DNA of 64,000 nucleotides from an uncultured Pseudoxanthomonas sp. (GCA_946479745.1 CAMLGZ010000017.1:1-64000); one strand, 5' to 3'; numbered from the stretch's first letter, positions 7,616 to 17,041 are shown. The notes: a model not told the origin generated them from the sequence alone. A program made the numbers and translations.

Positions 7616-8470
7616 ATGCGCCACGCTCGCGTTTTTGGACTTGCCGGACTGGCCATTGCGGCCGTGGGTGCGGTCGCATTCGCCCAGACCACCGTCGCTC
7701 CGCTGCCGGACAACGCGCCCGTAGTGACCGCGCCGCTGGAAATCGACCTGACCAAAACCACCTGGGGCGATGCCAAGGCCGGCCAGACCAAGGCCTCGGC
7801 CTGCGCCGCCTGCCATGGCGCCGATGGCAACGGCAGCGACCCGCAATACCCCAACATCGCCGGCCAGAGCGAGCGCTACATCGCCCATCAGGTCGCCCTG
7901 ATCGCCAGCGGCCAGCGCAGCGGCGCGGCGGTGGCCATGGTTCCGTTCGTGAAAGACCTGACCCCGCAGGACATGCGCGACATCGGCGCGTACTTCGCCA
8001 CCCGGAAGGCCGGCGCAGGCCTGGCCGACGACACGGTGATCGCCGACGGTCCCTACAAGGACATGAAGTTCTACGAAGTGGGCCAGAAGCTGTACCGGGG
8101 CGGCGACGCTGCCCGCGGCATTCCCGCCTGCATGGCCTGCCACGGTCCCAGCGGCGCCGGCAACCCCGGCCCGGCCTACCCGCATCTGGGCGGCCAGCGC
8201 CAGGATTACGCCGCCCGCCGCCTGCAGGAATACCGCACCGGCACCACCACCCAGAAGGATCCGGCGTTGTTCAACATCATGGCGCAGGTCGCCAACAAGT
8301 TGACCGACCAGGAAATCCAGGCGCTGGGCACCTATCTGCAGGGTCTGCACAACCGCGCCGACGATGCCGCCGCTTCGACGACCGGCAAGGCGGCGCCCGC
8401 CCCGGTGGCGGCGCCCGCGCCCGCCGCTCCGCCCGCACCTGCTGCCGAGCCCGCACCGCAACAGTCGTGA
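7616..8470 (+). CDS. Cytochrome c4 (dihaem c-type cytochrome) with Ala/Pro-rich tail
   Basis: Periplasmic electron carrier with two haem c groups, able to feed terminal oxidases. 284 aa with a signal peptide (residues 1-23, ending AFA before QTT). Two CXXCH sites are present: CAACH at 63-67 and CMACH at 172-176. Each is followed by the cytochrome c4 pattern (NIAGQSERYI, LGGQRQDYAARRLQEYRTG), with distal Met ligands plausible in VAMVPFVKDL and NIMAQVANKL. After about residue 250 the protein continues as an unusual low-complexity tail of Ala, Pro and Glu (APAPVAAPAPAAPPAPAAEP) not needed for the haem domains. The dsbA pair follows directly. The enzyme complex it serves may be the aa3 oxidase encoded at 49-53 kb. 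Confidence 0.93.
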   Translation: MRHARVFGLAGLAIAAVGAVAFAQTTVAPLPDNAPVVTAPLEIDLTKTTWGDAKAGQTKASACAACHGADGNGSDPQYPNIAGQSERYIAHQVALIASGQRSGAAVAMVPFVKDLTPQDMRDIGAYFATRKAGAGLADDTVIADGPYKDMKFYEVGQKLYRGGDAARGIPACMACHGPSGAGNPGPAYPHLGGQRQDYAARRLQEYRTGTTTQKDPALFNIMAQVANKLTDQEIQALGTYLQGLHNRADDAAASTTGKAAPAPVAAPAPAAPPAPAAEPAPQQS

Positions 8471-8576
8471 ACCTTTCGCGCCCGGCGCGGTCCGTAGGTC
8501 ACAGCTCTTGTTCATTGCGCCGGCCCGATCATGGCCGGCGTTTGTTTTTGTGCCACCTGTGCCACGAGGCCGCCCG

Positions 8577-9203
8577 ATGAAACTGCGCTTTGCCCTGTTG
8601 CTGCTGGCGTTGCTGCCGCTGTCCGCCTTCGCCGCCGACCCGGTTGCCGGCGTGGACTATGTCGAGATCGCGGACGGCAAGCCCTACGCGCCGCTCAACG
8701 GCAAGGTGGAAGTGGTCGAAGTCTTCGGCTACACCTGCATCCATTGCGCGCACTTCCAGCCCACCGTCAGCGCCTGGCACAAGAAGCAGCCTTCCTGGGT
8801 GCGCTTCACCCCGGTGCCCGCCGCGTTCGGCGGCTACTGGATGCCGTACGCCCGCGCCTACTACGCTGCCGCCAAGCTGCGCGTGCTGCCCAAGACCCAC
8901 GATGCGATGTTCAAGGCGCTGCACGAAGAAGGCAGCCTGCCGATCCAGAACGCCTCTTCCAATGAAATCGCCGCTTGGTACGCCAGCAACTACGGCGTCG
9001 ATCCGCAAGCCTTCATCGCGGCCATGGACAGCCCGGCGACGGACCTGTTGCTGGAGCGCTCCAAGGAGTTCGCGGTGGCCACCGGCATAGAAGGCACCCC
9101 GACCCTGATCGTCAACGGCAAGTACCGGGTGACCGCGAGTTCCTCCGAGGACACCCTGCGCATCGCCGATTATCTGATAGCGCGGGAACGCGCCCGGAAA
9201 TAA
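8577..9203 (+). CDS. dsbA: Thiol:disulfide interchange protein DsbA (first copy), CIHC active site
   Basis: Periplasmic thioredoxin-fold oxidase that introduces disulfides into exported proteins. 208 aa from the ATG at 8577, which gives a good signal peptide (MKLRFALLLLALLPLSAFA). The active site is VFGYTCIHCAHF (Cys54/Cys57): the dipeptide between the cysteines is Ile-His rather than the usual Pro-His. The cis-proline loop EGTPTLIVNGKYRV is near the C terminus, and the helical insertion lies between. A second, lipid-anchored paralogue follows after about 100 bases, and the C-terminal stretches of the two are clearly related (DTLRIADYLIARERA and DMLRIADHLIAKERA), implying a tandem duplication. 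Confidence 0.94.
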   Translation: MKLRFALLLLALLPLSAFAADPVAGVDYVEIADGKPYAPLNGKVEVVEVFGYTCIHCAHFQPTVSAWHKKQPSWVRFTPVPAAFGGYWMPYARAYYAAAKLRVLPKTHDAMFKALHEEGSLPIQNASSNEIAAWYASNYGVDPQAFIAAMDSPATDLLLERSKEFAVATGIEGTPTLIVNGKYRVTASSSEDTLRIADYLIARERARK

Positions 9204-9213
9204 TCGTCGCGCT

Positions 9214-9241
9214 CTGATAAAGAGTGACCTGATAAAGAGTG
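9214..9241. repeat. Short tandem direct repeat between the dsbA copies
   Basis: The 13-base unit CTGATAAAGAGTG occurs twice (9214-9226 and 9229-9241), two bases apart, about 65 bases before the second dsbA. A TTGACA follows at 9244-9249, but no convincing -10 box lies downstream. It may be a regulator site or replication slippage. Confidence 0.6.
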
Positions 9242-9306
9242 CTTTGACAAAACATATCGATACTCGAAGAAAGACCGCCCCTTCTCACCCCTTCTAGGAT
9301 CCAAGC

Positions 9307-10101
9307 ATGAGAATCCATCACGCCCTGATGTTGTCGCTGCTGCTGCCGGTGATGGCGGCCTGCTCCAAGACCGAAACCCCGGCAGAGGCTGCAGCCCCGG
9401 CACCGGCCGACGCAGCGCCCACGATTGCCGCTGCGACCGGCGCTGCCCCCGTTGAAACGGTTGCGCCCGAACCTGCCGCCCCCAACAACAACCAGCCTGT
9501 GGCTCCGCAAGGCCCCGCACCGGTAGCCGGCACCGATTACCTGGACATCGAAGGCGGCCAGCCCTGGCAGCCGGTCGATGGCAAGATCGAAGTGGCCGAG
9601 ATGTTCAACTACATCTGCCCGGCCTGCTATTCCTTCGATCCTACCCTGCGCAGCTGGAAGGCCAAGCAGCCGGCGGACGTGAACCTGGTCTACGTGCCGG
9701 CGCAGTTCCGTCCGGATTTCATTCCCTACGCCAAGGCCTTCTTCGCCGCCGAATCCCTGGGTATCGAGGAAAAGAGTCATCTGGCCGTGTATCAGGCCAT
9801 CCACCTCAAGCACAGCATTCCTGCCGAAGGCGATCCGCCGGACGAGGCGAAAGTGGCGGCGTTCTATACCCAGTACGGGGTCAGCGCCGAACAATTCCTC
9901 AACACCATGAAGAGCTTCGCGGTGTCCGGCCGGATCAACAAGGCCAACCAGTTCATGGCGCGCAGCAAGGTGGAAGGCACGCCCACGCTGATCATCAACG
10001 GCAAGTACCTGATCAAGGGCCGCAGCTGGGAAGACATGCTGCGCATCGCCGACCATCTGATCGCCAAGGAACGCGCCGCACAATCGGGCGCAACGCAGTA
10101 G
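9307..10101 (+). CDS. Lipid-anchored DsbA-family oxidoreductase (second copy), CPAC active site
   Basis: Thioredoxin-fold disulfide oxidoreductase, 264 aa. The N terminus has a lipoprotein signal with lipobox VMAAC (Cys19). A roughly 50-residue Ala/Pro-rich linker then tethers the DsbA domain away from the membrane. The active site is MFNYICPACYSF (Cys104/Cys107). The cis-Pro loop is EGTPTLIINGKYL. The C-terminal helix matches that of the preceding dsbA. The membrane anchor and the different CXXC dipeptide suggest a different partner or redox potential from the soluble copy. Xanthomonads commonly carry adjacent dsbA paralogues. The 20-base gap to the next gene hints at an operon. Confidence 0.9.
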   Translation: MRIHHALMLSLLLPVMAACSKTETPAEAAAPAPADAAPTIAAATGAAPVETVAPEPAAPNNNQPVAPQGPAPVAGTDYLDIEGGQPWQPVDGKIEVAEMFNYICPACYSFDPTLRSWKAKQPADVNLVYVPAQFRPDFIPYAKAFFAAESLGIEEKSHLAVYQAIHLKHSIPAEGDPPDEAKVAAFYTQYGVSAEQFLNTMKSFAVSGRINKANQFMARSKVEGTPTLIINGKYLIKGRSWEDMLRIADHLIAKERAAQSGATQ

Positions 10102-10120
10102 TCCGATCGGTCGCCCCCCA

Positions 10121-10888
10121 ATGACCGCGACGGACACGCGCCGGCTCAGACTGCTCAGCGCCAACATCCAGGCGGGTTCCAGCACCCGCCGCTACAGCGA
10201 CTACGTGACCCGCAGCTGGTCGCATGCGCTGCCGACCGGCAACAAGCGCGTGAGCCTGGATTCGATAGCGAAGATGGCCGGCGAGCACGACATCGTCGGC
10301 CTGCAGGAAGCGGACCCCGGCAGCCTTCGCTCCGGATTCACCAACCAGACCCACTACCTGGCCGAACAAGGCGGCTTCGATTACTGGAGCCACCAGCCCA
10401 ACCGCAACGTCGGCCGCGTGGCGTCCAGCGCCAACGGCCTGCTGAGCAAACTGGAACCGGTGGAAGTCAGCGACCACGCCCTGCCCGGCCGCATCGGCGG
10501 ACGCGGCGTGCTGATGGCGCGCTTCGGCGACGGCGACGAAGGCCTGGTGGTGGCGGTGGCGCATCTGTCGCTGGGCGCGGTTTCGCGCCGCTCGCAATTG
10601 GCGTTCATCGCCGAACTGCTGTCCGATCATCCGCATGCGGTGTTGATGGGCGATTTCAACTGCGTGCCGGACCGGCCGGAAATGGATTTGCTGTACACCC
10701 GCACGCACCTGCGGCCGCCGTCCTTCTGCGTGCCCACTTTCCCCAGTTGGCGTCCGCAACGCGCCATCGACCACATCCTGGTCAGCGAGCGCCTGGAATT
10801 CGCCGATGCACGCGCCATTCCCGCTGCGTTTTCAGATCATCTGGCCTTGGCGATGAGCATCGATGTGCCACGAATCGCATTGAAATAA
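10121..10888 (+). CDS. Endonuclease/exonuclease/phosphatase (EEP) family protein
   Basis: Metal-dependent phosphodiesterase fold of the DNase I / exonuclease III / inositol phosphatase superfamily, 255 aa, no signal peptide. Signature residues: SANIQAG with the first metal-side Asn (near residue 15), GLQEADPG with the Mg-binding Glu, the HLSLG catalytic-His block, MGDFNCVPD with the GDFN Asp/Asn pair, and IDHILVS and SDHLALAM near the end. The substrate cannot be told: members cut DNA, RNA or phospholipid head groups. It follows the lipid-anchored DsbA gene by 20 bases and ends at a strong bidirectional terminator. Confidence 0.9.
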   Translation: MTATDTRRLRLLSANIQAGSSTRRYSDYVTRSWSHALPTGNKRVSLDSIAKMAGEHDIVGLQEADPGSLRSGFTNQTHYLAEQGGFDYWSHQPNRNVGRVASSANGLLSKLEPVEVSDHALPGRIGGRGVLMARFGDGDEGLVVAVAHLSLGAVSRRSQLAFIAELLSDHPHAVLMGDFNCVPDRPEMDLLYTRTHLRPPSFCVPTFPSWRPQRAIDHILVSERLEFADARAIPAAFSDHLALAMSIDVPRIALK

Positions 10889-10917
10889 AAAAGGCCGGCG
10901 AGATGCCGGCCTTTTTT
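10889..10917. terminator. Bidirectional rho-independent terminator
   Basis: Stem AAGGCCGGC / GCCGGCCTT with a five-base loop, flanked by an A run on the left and a T run on the right. It serves the EEP gene on the plus strand and the TonB receptor on the minus strand. Confidence 0.92.
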
Positions 10918-10936
10918 TGCAACGTGGAAGGCAACC

Positions 10937-13810
10937 TCAGAACTTGTAAGTGGCGCTGAGGTAGGTGAAACGCCACGGCAGGTCGTAAGTACCGGCGTCG
11001 TAGCCGTTCAACGAACAGGTGGTGCACACCGGCGCTTCCTTGGAGAACAGGTTGTTGACGCCCAGGGTCAGCTTCAGACCTTCCATCGGCTTCCAACCCA
11101 ACTGCACGTCGTGGTAGGTCGTGGCGCTGAGCTTGTGGTGGTCGGCGGCGGTGGCGCAGCCCGTGGAGGGCGTGATGACCGCATTGCCGCAATTTTCGGT
11201 CACCGCACTGATGTAGCGCACGTTCCAGTTGGCTTCCCAGCTCTCGTTGCTCCAGCCGAACTGCAGGTTGGTCTGCCAATCCGGGATCGCGCTATCGCTG
11301 ACTTCCACGCCGACTTCCCGCTGCGAACGGTTGCCGTCGATATCCACGGCCTTGTAATCCAGCACCGTGGTGGCCTGCAGCGCGGCGGTCAGGCGGCCCC
11401 AGCCCATCTCCGGACCCACCCAGTTGGCCTTGATGTCGATGCCATCGGTTTCGATGGTGGCCAGGTTGTCGAGGAAGTTCTGCGGTGGATTGAGGTTGCC
11501 GCTGGCCGCACGCGTGAACGGCGAGCACAACGCTGCGTCGGTACCGCCGCCCGTGCTCAGGCAGGCATTGAGCAACGCCTGCAGATCGCGGGCCTGGATC
11601 GCGTCCTTGATCTTGTGGTGGTAGTAACTGACTTCGAAGTCCAGCTTGCTCGACCATGACAGGTCTTCCGCCCAGCTCGGGCTGTAGACCGCACCGAACG
11701 TATAGCTGTCGGATTTCTCGGGCGAAAGATCCGGATTTCCGCCGGTAAAGGTGGTTATCTGGGTGTTGGCCTGCTCGAATCCGGCGGGCACGCCTTGCGC
11801 GGCGCATCCGGCAACATATTGGGATGCAGGTCCTGTGCCGCCGGTCGGACCGCAAGGATCGACCAGCGTCGCGCCGAACTGGGTCAGGCCATACAGCTCG
11901 CCCAGGTTGGGCGCGCGGAAACCCTTGGAGTAGGTGCCGCGGATCACCAGATCATCGATCGGTTGCCAGCGGAAACCCATTTTTCCGGTCGATTCGCCGC
12001 CGAAGGTCGAGTAGTCCGAATAGCGCAGCGCGGCACTCAAGTCCAGGCTGGCCAGCACCGGGAAGTTGAACTCGCCGTAGATTTCGCTGACGTCGTAGTC
12101 GGCCGATACCGGAGCTGCGAACGAATCCTGCGATTCGCCGCTCTGGCGCAGCGGGTCCGGATTGAACTCGCCCTTGTAGCGGCGATGCTCCACGCCCGCC
12201 GCGAAACCGGCGGCGCGATCGCCGATCTGGAACAGATCGCCGCTGACGTTGGCCGAATACAGATCCAGAGTCTGCTTGCTGGTGTCGATCTGGCGCGTGC
12301 GGATGTAGTCGATCATCGCCTGCGTCATCGGCCGGCTCTGGCCACCGAACAGATCGAGCGGTACGCACCCCGGGACGGCGGCGCATACGGCCGGATCGCC
12401 CAGCGCCAGCTTCAGCTTGGCCACGTTGTAGCCGTTGAGGAATACCTGTGAAGCCTTGTTCTCGGTATGCACATAGTTGGCATCCCAGGTGAACCCATGG
12501 TCGCCGAGGTTGAACATGCCATCCATGCCGAGGTTGAAATAATAGGTATCGACATCCTGGTGGAAGATGCGAGGACCCACTTCCAGCGGACGCTTGGTGA
12601 TCCAGCCGAAGTTCTGCCCCGGGATCAGGTCGATACCGAACGGGTTGTACGGGTTGGCCGCCGAAATCATGATGGTGTCGGCGATGCCGCCCGTGCCCGC
12701 ATAGGGGCCGACGAAGATCGGCTCCGGCGCCGCCTGGTTGGTCGATTGGCGATTGTTGTAGAGCATCTTCGCGTGGATGCGGGTGTTGTCGGTGATGTCG
12801 AAATTGACCGCGCCGAACAGCGCCTTGCGCTTGCTGGGCGTCAACAGCAGCTGGTAGGGCGCGAAGTTGAAGCGATCCGCGCCGCTCCAGTCGTGGTAGG
12901 TGCCCGTGGAAGGATCGGCAGAATTCCAGACCGGGGTGGTGGTGCCGTCGTTGAGGGTGACGTCGTAGAAGAACGCTTCGTCGGCCGAACAGGAGCCGTA
13001 CGAACCTGCCGGACGCGCCGGATCGCAGAACGTGAAGCGGCCCTGCGGCGTGGCCGAGCTGCCCGAACCCACGCCACCTCCGGGAGTAGCGGCTTCGGCC
13101 GCCTGCTTCCACTTGGAAGCGCTGATGCCGTCCTGCTCGTAATAACTGGCGGAGAAAACGCCGGAGAACCGGTCGGCCTTGCCGCCGATGGTGATCGCCG
13201 CTTCCTTGGTATCGCCGCCTTCTTCGAACTTGCCGCCGTTGGCGTAGATTTCGACGCCTTCGAAATCCTTGCGGGTGATGATGTTGACTACACCGCCGAT
13301 GGCGTCGGAACCGTAGATGGCCGAGGCACCGTCTTCCAGCACTTCGATGCGCTCGACGATGGCCAGCGGAATGGTGTTGAGGTCGGCGCTGCCGCTCACG
13401 CCCGAGGCGGAGGACTCGTTGACCCAGCGGATACCGTCGACCAGCACCAGCACGCGCTGCGAGCCCAGGTTGCGCAGGTCCACCTGCGCCGAACCGGCGC
13501 CGATGCCGCCGCCGTCGGCGGGATAGCCGAAGTTGCCCGAGGAGTTGAACTTGGCGTTGAGCGCCTTGCCGCTGGAGCTGAGCTGCTGCAGCAGGTCGCC
13601 TACGCTGCGTGCGCCCGTGGCTTCGATCTTCTTCCGGTCCATGACGAACACGGGCTGGGCGGTGACGATATCGGTCTGCTTGATGCGGCTACCGGTGACG
13701 GTGACGGTATCCAGCGTCTTGGCTTCCTCCTGCGCGGCGGCTATGCCTGGTAGGGTCAAAAGCAAACTGAGGTGGATGGCGATAGCCAGGGATTGGCGGC
13801 GCGGTTTCAT
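10937..13810 (-). CDS. TonB-dependent outer-membrane receptor
   Basis: Outer-membrane beta-barrel for energised uptake, 957 aa from the ATG at 13810, where a GAGAGAGA-rich ribosome-binding region precedes it; a longer frame adds 27 unsupported residues. Signal peptide ends near GIAAA. A TonB-box-like [10 protein letters not shown] follows. The plug domain has [36 protein letters not shown] and [12 protein letters not shown]. The barrel ends in the aromatic [10 protein letters not shown]. The C-terminal region has a [12 protein letters not shown] pair of cysteines close to the last strands. The ligand is unknown: there are no neighbouring uptake or hydrolase genes, only a convergent EEP gene and a TauE permease. 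It is distinct from the nag-locus receptor at 27-29.8 kb. Confidence 0.94.
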   Translation of the reverse strand: MKPRRQSLAIAIHLSLLLTLPGIAAAQEEAKTLDTVTVTGSRIKQTDIVTAQPVFVMDRKKIEATGARSVGDLLQQLSSSGKALNAKFNSSGNFGYPADGGGIGAGSAQVDLRNLGSQRVLVLVDGIRWVNESSASGVSGSADLNTIPLAIVERIEVLEDGASAIYGSDAIGGVVNIITRKDFEGVEIYANGGKFEEGGDTKEAAITIGGKADRFSGVFSASYYEQDGISASKWKQAAEAATPGGGVGSGSSATPQGRFTFCDPARPAGSYGSCSADEAFFYDVTLNDGTTTPVWNSADPSTGTYHDWSGADRFNFAPYQLLLTPSKRKALFGAVNFDITDNTRIHAKMLYNNRQSTNQAAPEPIFVGPYAGTGGIADTIMISAANPYNPFGIDLIPGQNFGWITKRPLEVGPRIFHQDVDTYYFNLGMDGMFNLGDHGFTWDANYVHTENKASQVFLNGYNVAKLKLALGDPAVCAAVPGCVPLDLFGGQSRPMTQAMIDYIRTRQIDTSKQTLDLYSANVSGDLFQIGDRAAGFAAGVEHRRYKGEFNPDPLRQSGESQDSFAAPVSADYDVSEIYGEFNFPVLASLDLSAALRYSDYSTFGGESTGKMGFRWQPIDDLVIRGTYSKGFRAPNLGELYGLTQFGATLVDPCGPTGGTGPASQYVAGCAAQGVPAGFEQANTQITTFTGGNPDLSPEKSDSYTFGAVYSPSWAEDLSWSSKLDFEVSYYHHKIKDAIQARDLQALLNACLSTGGGTDAALCSPFTRAASGNLNPPQNFLDNLATIETDGIDIKANWVGPEMGWGRLTAALQATTVLDYKAVDIDGNRSQREVGVEVSDSAIPDWQTNLQFGWSNESWEANWNVRYISAVTENCGNAVITPSTGCATAADHHKLSATTYHDVQLGWKPMEGLKLTLGVNNLFSKEAPVCTTCSLNGYDAGTYDLPWRFTYLSATYKF

Positions 13811-13840
13811 GGTCTCTCTCTCCAGAGTGATTGAGGTTAA

Positions 13841-13871
13841 GACCGTCCAGTTTCTTGCACTGGAAACGGTC
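13841..13871. promoter_or_regulatory. Inverted repeat in the leader of the TonB receptor
   Basis: GACCGTCCAGT and its near complement ACTGGAAACGGTC flank a short loop, 30-60 bases upstream of the receptor start. It could be an operator or a leader hairpin; nothing identifies the factor. Confidence 0.35.
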
Positions 13872-13957
13872 TGGCGCCAGTTTGTAAACAAATCGTAAAA
13901 ATCAGCAAGCGAATCGTGTGAGGGCTGGCTGAATGTAATTCGTATTTCTGTTCGAGT

Positions 13958-14755
13958 TCACACCAGCAAAGTGACTGCAACCGTTATCAGGAACACAGCA
14001 AATACCCGCTTCAAGGCCAAACCGCTGATGCGGTGCGCCAGACGCATACCGTAAGGCGCCGACAACACCGAGGCCACTGCGACCCCGATAGCGGCGGGCA
14101 GGTAGACGTAGCCCACCGAATACTCGGGCAACGCGCCTGCTGGCGCATGCAACGCATAGCCCACGGCGCTGGCCAGACCTATCGCTACGCCGCAAGCGCT
14201 GGAAGTGCCGACCGCGCGAACCGGCGCGATGCCACGCCACACCAATAAAGGCACGGTCATGCTGCCGCCGCCGATGCCTACTACCGCCGACACCGCGCCG
14301 ATGCCGGTGCCCGCAGCGGTCATGAGCAAGCCGGTCGGTGGCGGCACCATTACCCCTTCCGCACCGACCCGGGTCTTGCCGAACAGCAACTGCATCGCAG
14401 CCAGCAAGCAATAACCCGCCACCACCCAGCGCAACACCTGGTCATCCAGTTTCACCGCGATGCCGCTGCCCAACCATCCGCCCAGCAACAATCCCGGCAC
14501 CATCCATTTCACCGTGGGCCACAACACACTGCCGCGACCGTGATGGGCGTATGCCGACGAAGCGGCGGTCAATACGATACTGGCCAGCGAGCTGGCCAAG
14601 GCCGCATGCATCGCCGCCTCTTTGGGAATGCCGTACAGGGGCAGCAACCAGGCCAACGCGCCGACCAGCACCAATCCGCCGCCGACGCCGAGCAACCCCG
14701 CCAGCACGCCGGCGACCGCGCCCAGCAAGGGGAACATCCAGATTCCTTCGAACAC
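13958..14755 (-). CDS. TauE/SafE family sulfite/organic anion exporter-like permease
   Basis: Inner-membrane protein of 265 aa with about eight hydrophobic helices. It has two related halves, each beginning with a glycine-rich segment: AGVLAGLLGVGGGLVLVGAL near residue 14 and IGAVSAVVGIGGGSMTVPLL near residue 155, the duplicated TauE (DUF81) signature. Members export sulfite, sulfoacetate or related anions; the substrate here is not evident. It is divergent from the lytic transglycosylase gene, and the 87-base gap holds a 15-base inverted repeat (14775-14789). Its stop lies about 150 bases from the TonB receptor start, which reads in the same direction. Confidence 0.9.
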   Translation of the reverse strand: MFEGIWMFPLLGAVAGVLAGLLGVGGGLVLVGALAWLLPLYGIPKEAAMHAALASSLASIVLTAASSAYAHHGRGSVLWPTVKWMVPGLLLGGWLGSGIAVKLDDQVLRWVVAGYCLLAAMQLLFGKTRVGAEGVMVPPPTGLLMTAAGTGIGAVSAVVGIGGGSMTVPLLVWRGIAPVRAVGTSSACGVAIGLASAVGYALHAPAGALPEYSVGYVYLPAAIGVAVASVLSAPYGMRLAHRISGLALKRVFAVFLITVAVTLLV

Positions 14756-14774
14756 GTTCTCTCCAATATCAATA

Positions 14775-14789
14775 GTGACGCGTCGTCAC
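14775..14789. promoter_or_regulatory. Candidate operator GTGACG-CGT-CGTCAC
   Basis: A perfect six-base inverted repeat with a three-base spacer in the centre of the divergent gap between the TauE-like gene and the lytic transglycosylase gene. Its position suits a regulator acting on one or both promoters; no regulator gene is adjacent. Confidence 0.4.
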
Positions 14790-14842
14790 ACGCCCGTGCG
14801 GCGGGTCATGCGATTCATCCGCCATCCTTTAGTATTTCGGCC

Positions 14843-16822
14843 ATGACAAGAGCTAGCTTCGCTATCGTACTCGTTGCCGCCTGCGGCCTATTGCAGTCCT
14901 GCGCCGCGCAAGCGCAAAACCTGGACGCGCAACGTCCGCAAATCCAGGCAGCGTTGCAGGCGGCTGAAAGCGGCCGCTTCGACGCCTCCCAGTATTCCGC
15001 GAGTCTCACCACGCATCCGCTTTATGGCTGGGTGGAATTCGCCGACCTCAAACGCGACATCGACACCTTGCCCACCGCTCGGGCGCAATCCTTCCTGAAG
15101 CGTTACGACGGCCAGGCCGTGGCCGAAGCTTTCCGTGGCGTCTGGCTGCCGGCTCTGTCCCGGCGGCAGGACTGGCCCACGCTGCGCGCGGTGTGGAAAC
15201 CGACTTCCAATGTCGGCCTGCAGTGCGCCGAACTCAACGCACGCCAGGCCCTGGGCAAAGCCGATGCGCAATGGACGCAGGACGCGCAGAAGATCTGGAC
15301 CAGCACCGGCAAGCCTTTGCCGGACAGTTGCGATCCCGTGTTCGCCCTGCTCGGCGCCAACGGCGGTTTGACGCCCGCACTGCGCTGGGAGCGCATCGAC
15401 AAGGCCGCCGCCGAACAGCAACCGGCCGTCATGCGCGGCGCAGCGCGCGGATTGCCCGCAGCCGAGGCCGCACTGGCCAACGATTACGCCGCATTCCTGG
15501 ACAGCGTGCATACGCGCGCGCTTGGCTGGCCGAAAACCGAACGCAGCCGCAAGATGGCGATGTACGGGTTGGTGCGCCTGGCCAAAGCTTCGGCGGCAAG
15601 CGCGGAGACGCAATTGCCGCAGTACGCGGCGGCGCTGGGCATGAGCGAAGCCGAGCGCGGCAAAGTGCTGTACGAAGCGGCGCTGTGGACTGTGGCGTCC
15701 TACGAATCCGATTCCGCGCGCCGCCTCAATGCCGTGCCCGAAGCGGTCTACGACGAAAAACTGCACGAATGGCGCGTGCGCGAAGCCATGGCCCGCGGCG
15801 ACTGGCGCGCCGCGCTGGCAGCGATACGCAAGATGCCCAAAGCCCAGCGCGAGGATTCGCGCTGGCGTTATTTCGAAGCGCGCCTGGCGGAAAAAACCGG
15901 CGACAACGCCGAAGCCCAGCGTCTGTTCCGCGAAGCCGCCAAGTCGACCACCTTCCACGGTTTCCTGGCCGCCGACCGGGTGGACCAGAGTTACGCGCTG
16001 TGCGCCTGGATTCCCAACGACAGCGCACAGGCCCGCGCCGTAGTCGCCAAGGATCCGGCGATCGTCCGCGCGATGGAGTTGTGGAAGCTGGACCGCGCCG
16101 GTTGGGCCACCAGCGAATGGAACAGCGCGCTGGCGCGCTTCGACGACGCCCAGAGACGCCTGGCGGTGGAAGTGGCGCGCGACAACGGCTGGTTCGACCG
16201 CGCGGTGTTTTCGCTGGGCAGCGTTGGCGGTCAAAGCCGGCCGGACGAGCAGCGTTTGTACGAATTGCGCTTTCCTCTGCATCACGGCGAAACGATCCGT
16301 CGCGAAGCGGCGAAGAACGCCATCGATCCTGCCTGGGTGGCGGCGGAAATCCGCGCAGAGAGCATCTTCAATCCCAAGGCGCGTTCTGGCGCCAATGCCA
16401 TGGGCCTGATGCAGGTCCTGCCGACCACAGGAGCGGCCACCGCCAAAAGTCTGGGCCTGCCCTGGGGCGGCGCCAACAGCCTCTACGATTCGGACACCAA
16501 CATCATGCTGGGCACCGCCTATCTGCGGCAGATGGAGAACAAATACGGCACGCCATACGTGGCCATCGCCGCCTACAACGCCGGCCCGGCGCCCACCGCG
16601 CGCTGGCAGTCGCAGCGCCCCAACTACGACCCGGATTTCTGGATCGAGACCATCAGCTACAAGGAAACCCGCGAGTACGTGGCGCGCGTGCTGGCCTTCA
16701 GCGTGATCTACGACTGGCGCTTGAACGGCAAAGCCTTGCCGGTGACCGACCGCATGCTGGGGCGCGTGGATGCGAAGCGGAAATCCTTCTCCTGCCCGAC
16801 CGCGCAGGTGCCGAAGAGCTGA
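14843..16822 (+). CDS. slt: Soluble lytic murein transglycosylase, Slt70-like
   Basis: Periplasmic enzyme that cleaves peptidoglycan between MurNAc and GlcNAc, forming anhydro-MurNAc ends. 659 aa from the ATG at 14843. Signal peptide about residues 1-25, ending AQA; a cysteine in LLQSC is not a good lipobox. The long helical superhelix (U and L domains) spans roughly residues 30-480. The C-terminal catalytic domain follows: VAAEIRAESIFNPKARSGAN with Glu506 as the catalytic acid, GLMQVLPTTGAATAKSLG, YDSDTNIMLGTAYLRQM and AIAAYNAGPAPTARW. Those are the family-1 SLT motifs (ES, GLMQ, AYNAG). It is followed by a palindromic element, then cca. Confidence 0.95.
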   Translation: MTRASFAIVLVAACGLLQSCAAQAQNLDAQRPQIQAALQAAESGRFDASQYSASLTTHPLYGWVEFADLKRDIDTLPTARAQSFLKRYDGQAVAEAFRGVWLPALSRRQDWPTLRAVWKPTSNVGLQCAELNARQALGKADAQWTQDAQKIWTSTGKPLPDSCDPVFALLGANGGLTPALRWERIDKAAAEQQPAVMRGAARGLPAAEAALANDYAAFLDSVHTRALGWPKTERSRKMAMYGLVRLAKASAASAETQLPQYAAALGMSEAERGKVLYEAALWTVASYESDSARRLNAVPEAVYDEKLHEWRVREAMARGDWRAALAAIRKMPKAQREDSRWRYFEARLAEKTGDNAEAQRLFREAAKSTTFHGFLAADRVDQSYALCAWIPNDSAQARAVVAKDPAIVRAMELWKLDRAGWATSEWNSALARFDDAQRRLAVEVARDNGWFDRAVFSLGSVGGQSRPDEQRLYELRFPLHHGETIRREAAKNAIDPAWVAAEIRAESIFNPKARSGANAMGLMQVLPTTGAATAKSLGLPWGGANSLYDSDTNIMLGTAYLRQMENKYGTPYVAIAAYNAGPAPTARWQSQRPNYDPDFWIETISYKETREYVARVLAFSVIYDWRLNGKALPVTDRMLGRVDAKRKSFSCPTAQVPKS

Positions 16823-16834
16823 GCTTGAGCTTTT

Positions 16835-17019
16835 CCTTCTCCCTCCGGGAGAAGAGCCCGCCCCGTACTTGATACGGGGTGGCGCGCAGCGACGGACGCT
16901 GCGAAGCAAGCACCCTTGGGTTGTGAGGGCATGGCAATGACTTGCCATCCACCTATCACTACAAACTGACAATCCATGCCCTCATCCGCCCTTCAGGCAC
17001 CTTCTCCCGAAGGAGAAGG
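16835..17019. repeat. Long REP-like element, CCTTCTCCC/GGATGAGGG type
   Basis: Terminal hairpins at 16835-16854 and 17000-17019 (CTTCTCCC..GGGAGAAG type) flank inner arms TGAGGGCATGG (16924-16934) and CCATGCCCTCA (16974-16984). The same family occurs at 48966-49172 and inside putA at 55384-55520. It fills most of the slt-cca gap and reads open into cca. Confidence 0.88.
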
Positions 17020-17041
17020 AAAACAAGGCATCATCCCCTCC

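Noticed and set aside
9244..9270. Sigma-70 promoter at TTGACA before the second dsbA
   Set aside because: No acceptable -10 hexamer at 16-18 bases; retained only as a note to the direct repeat.
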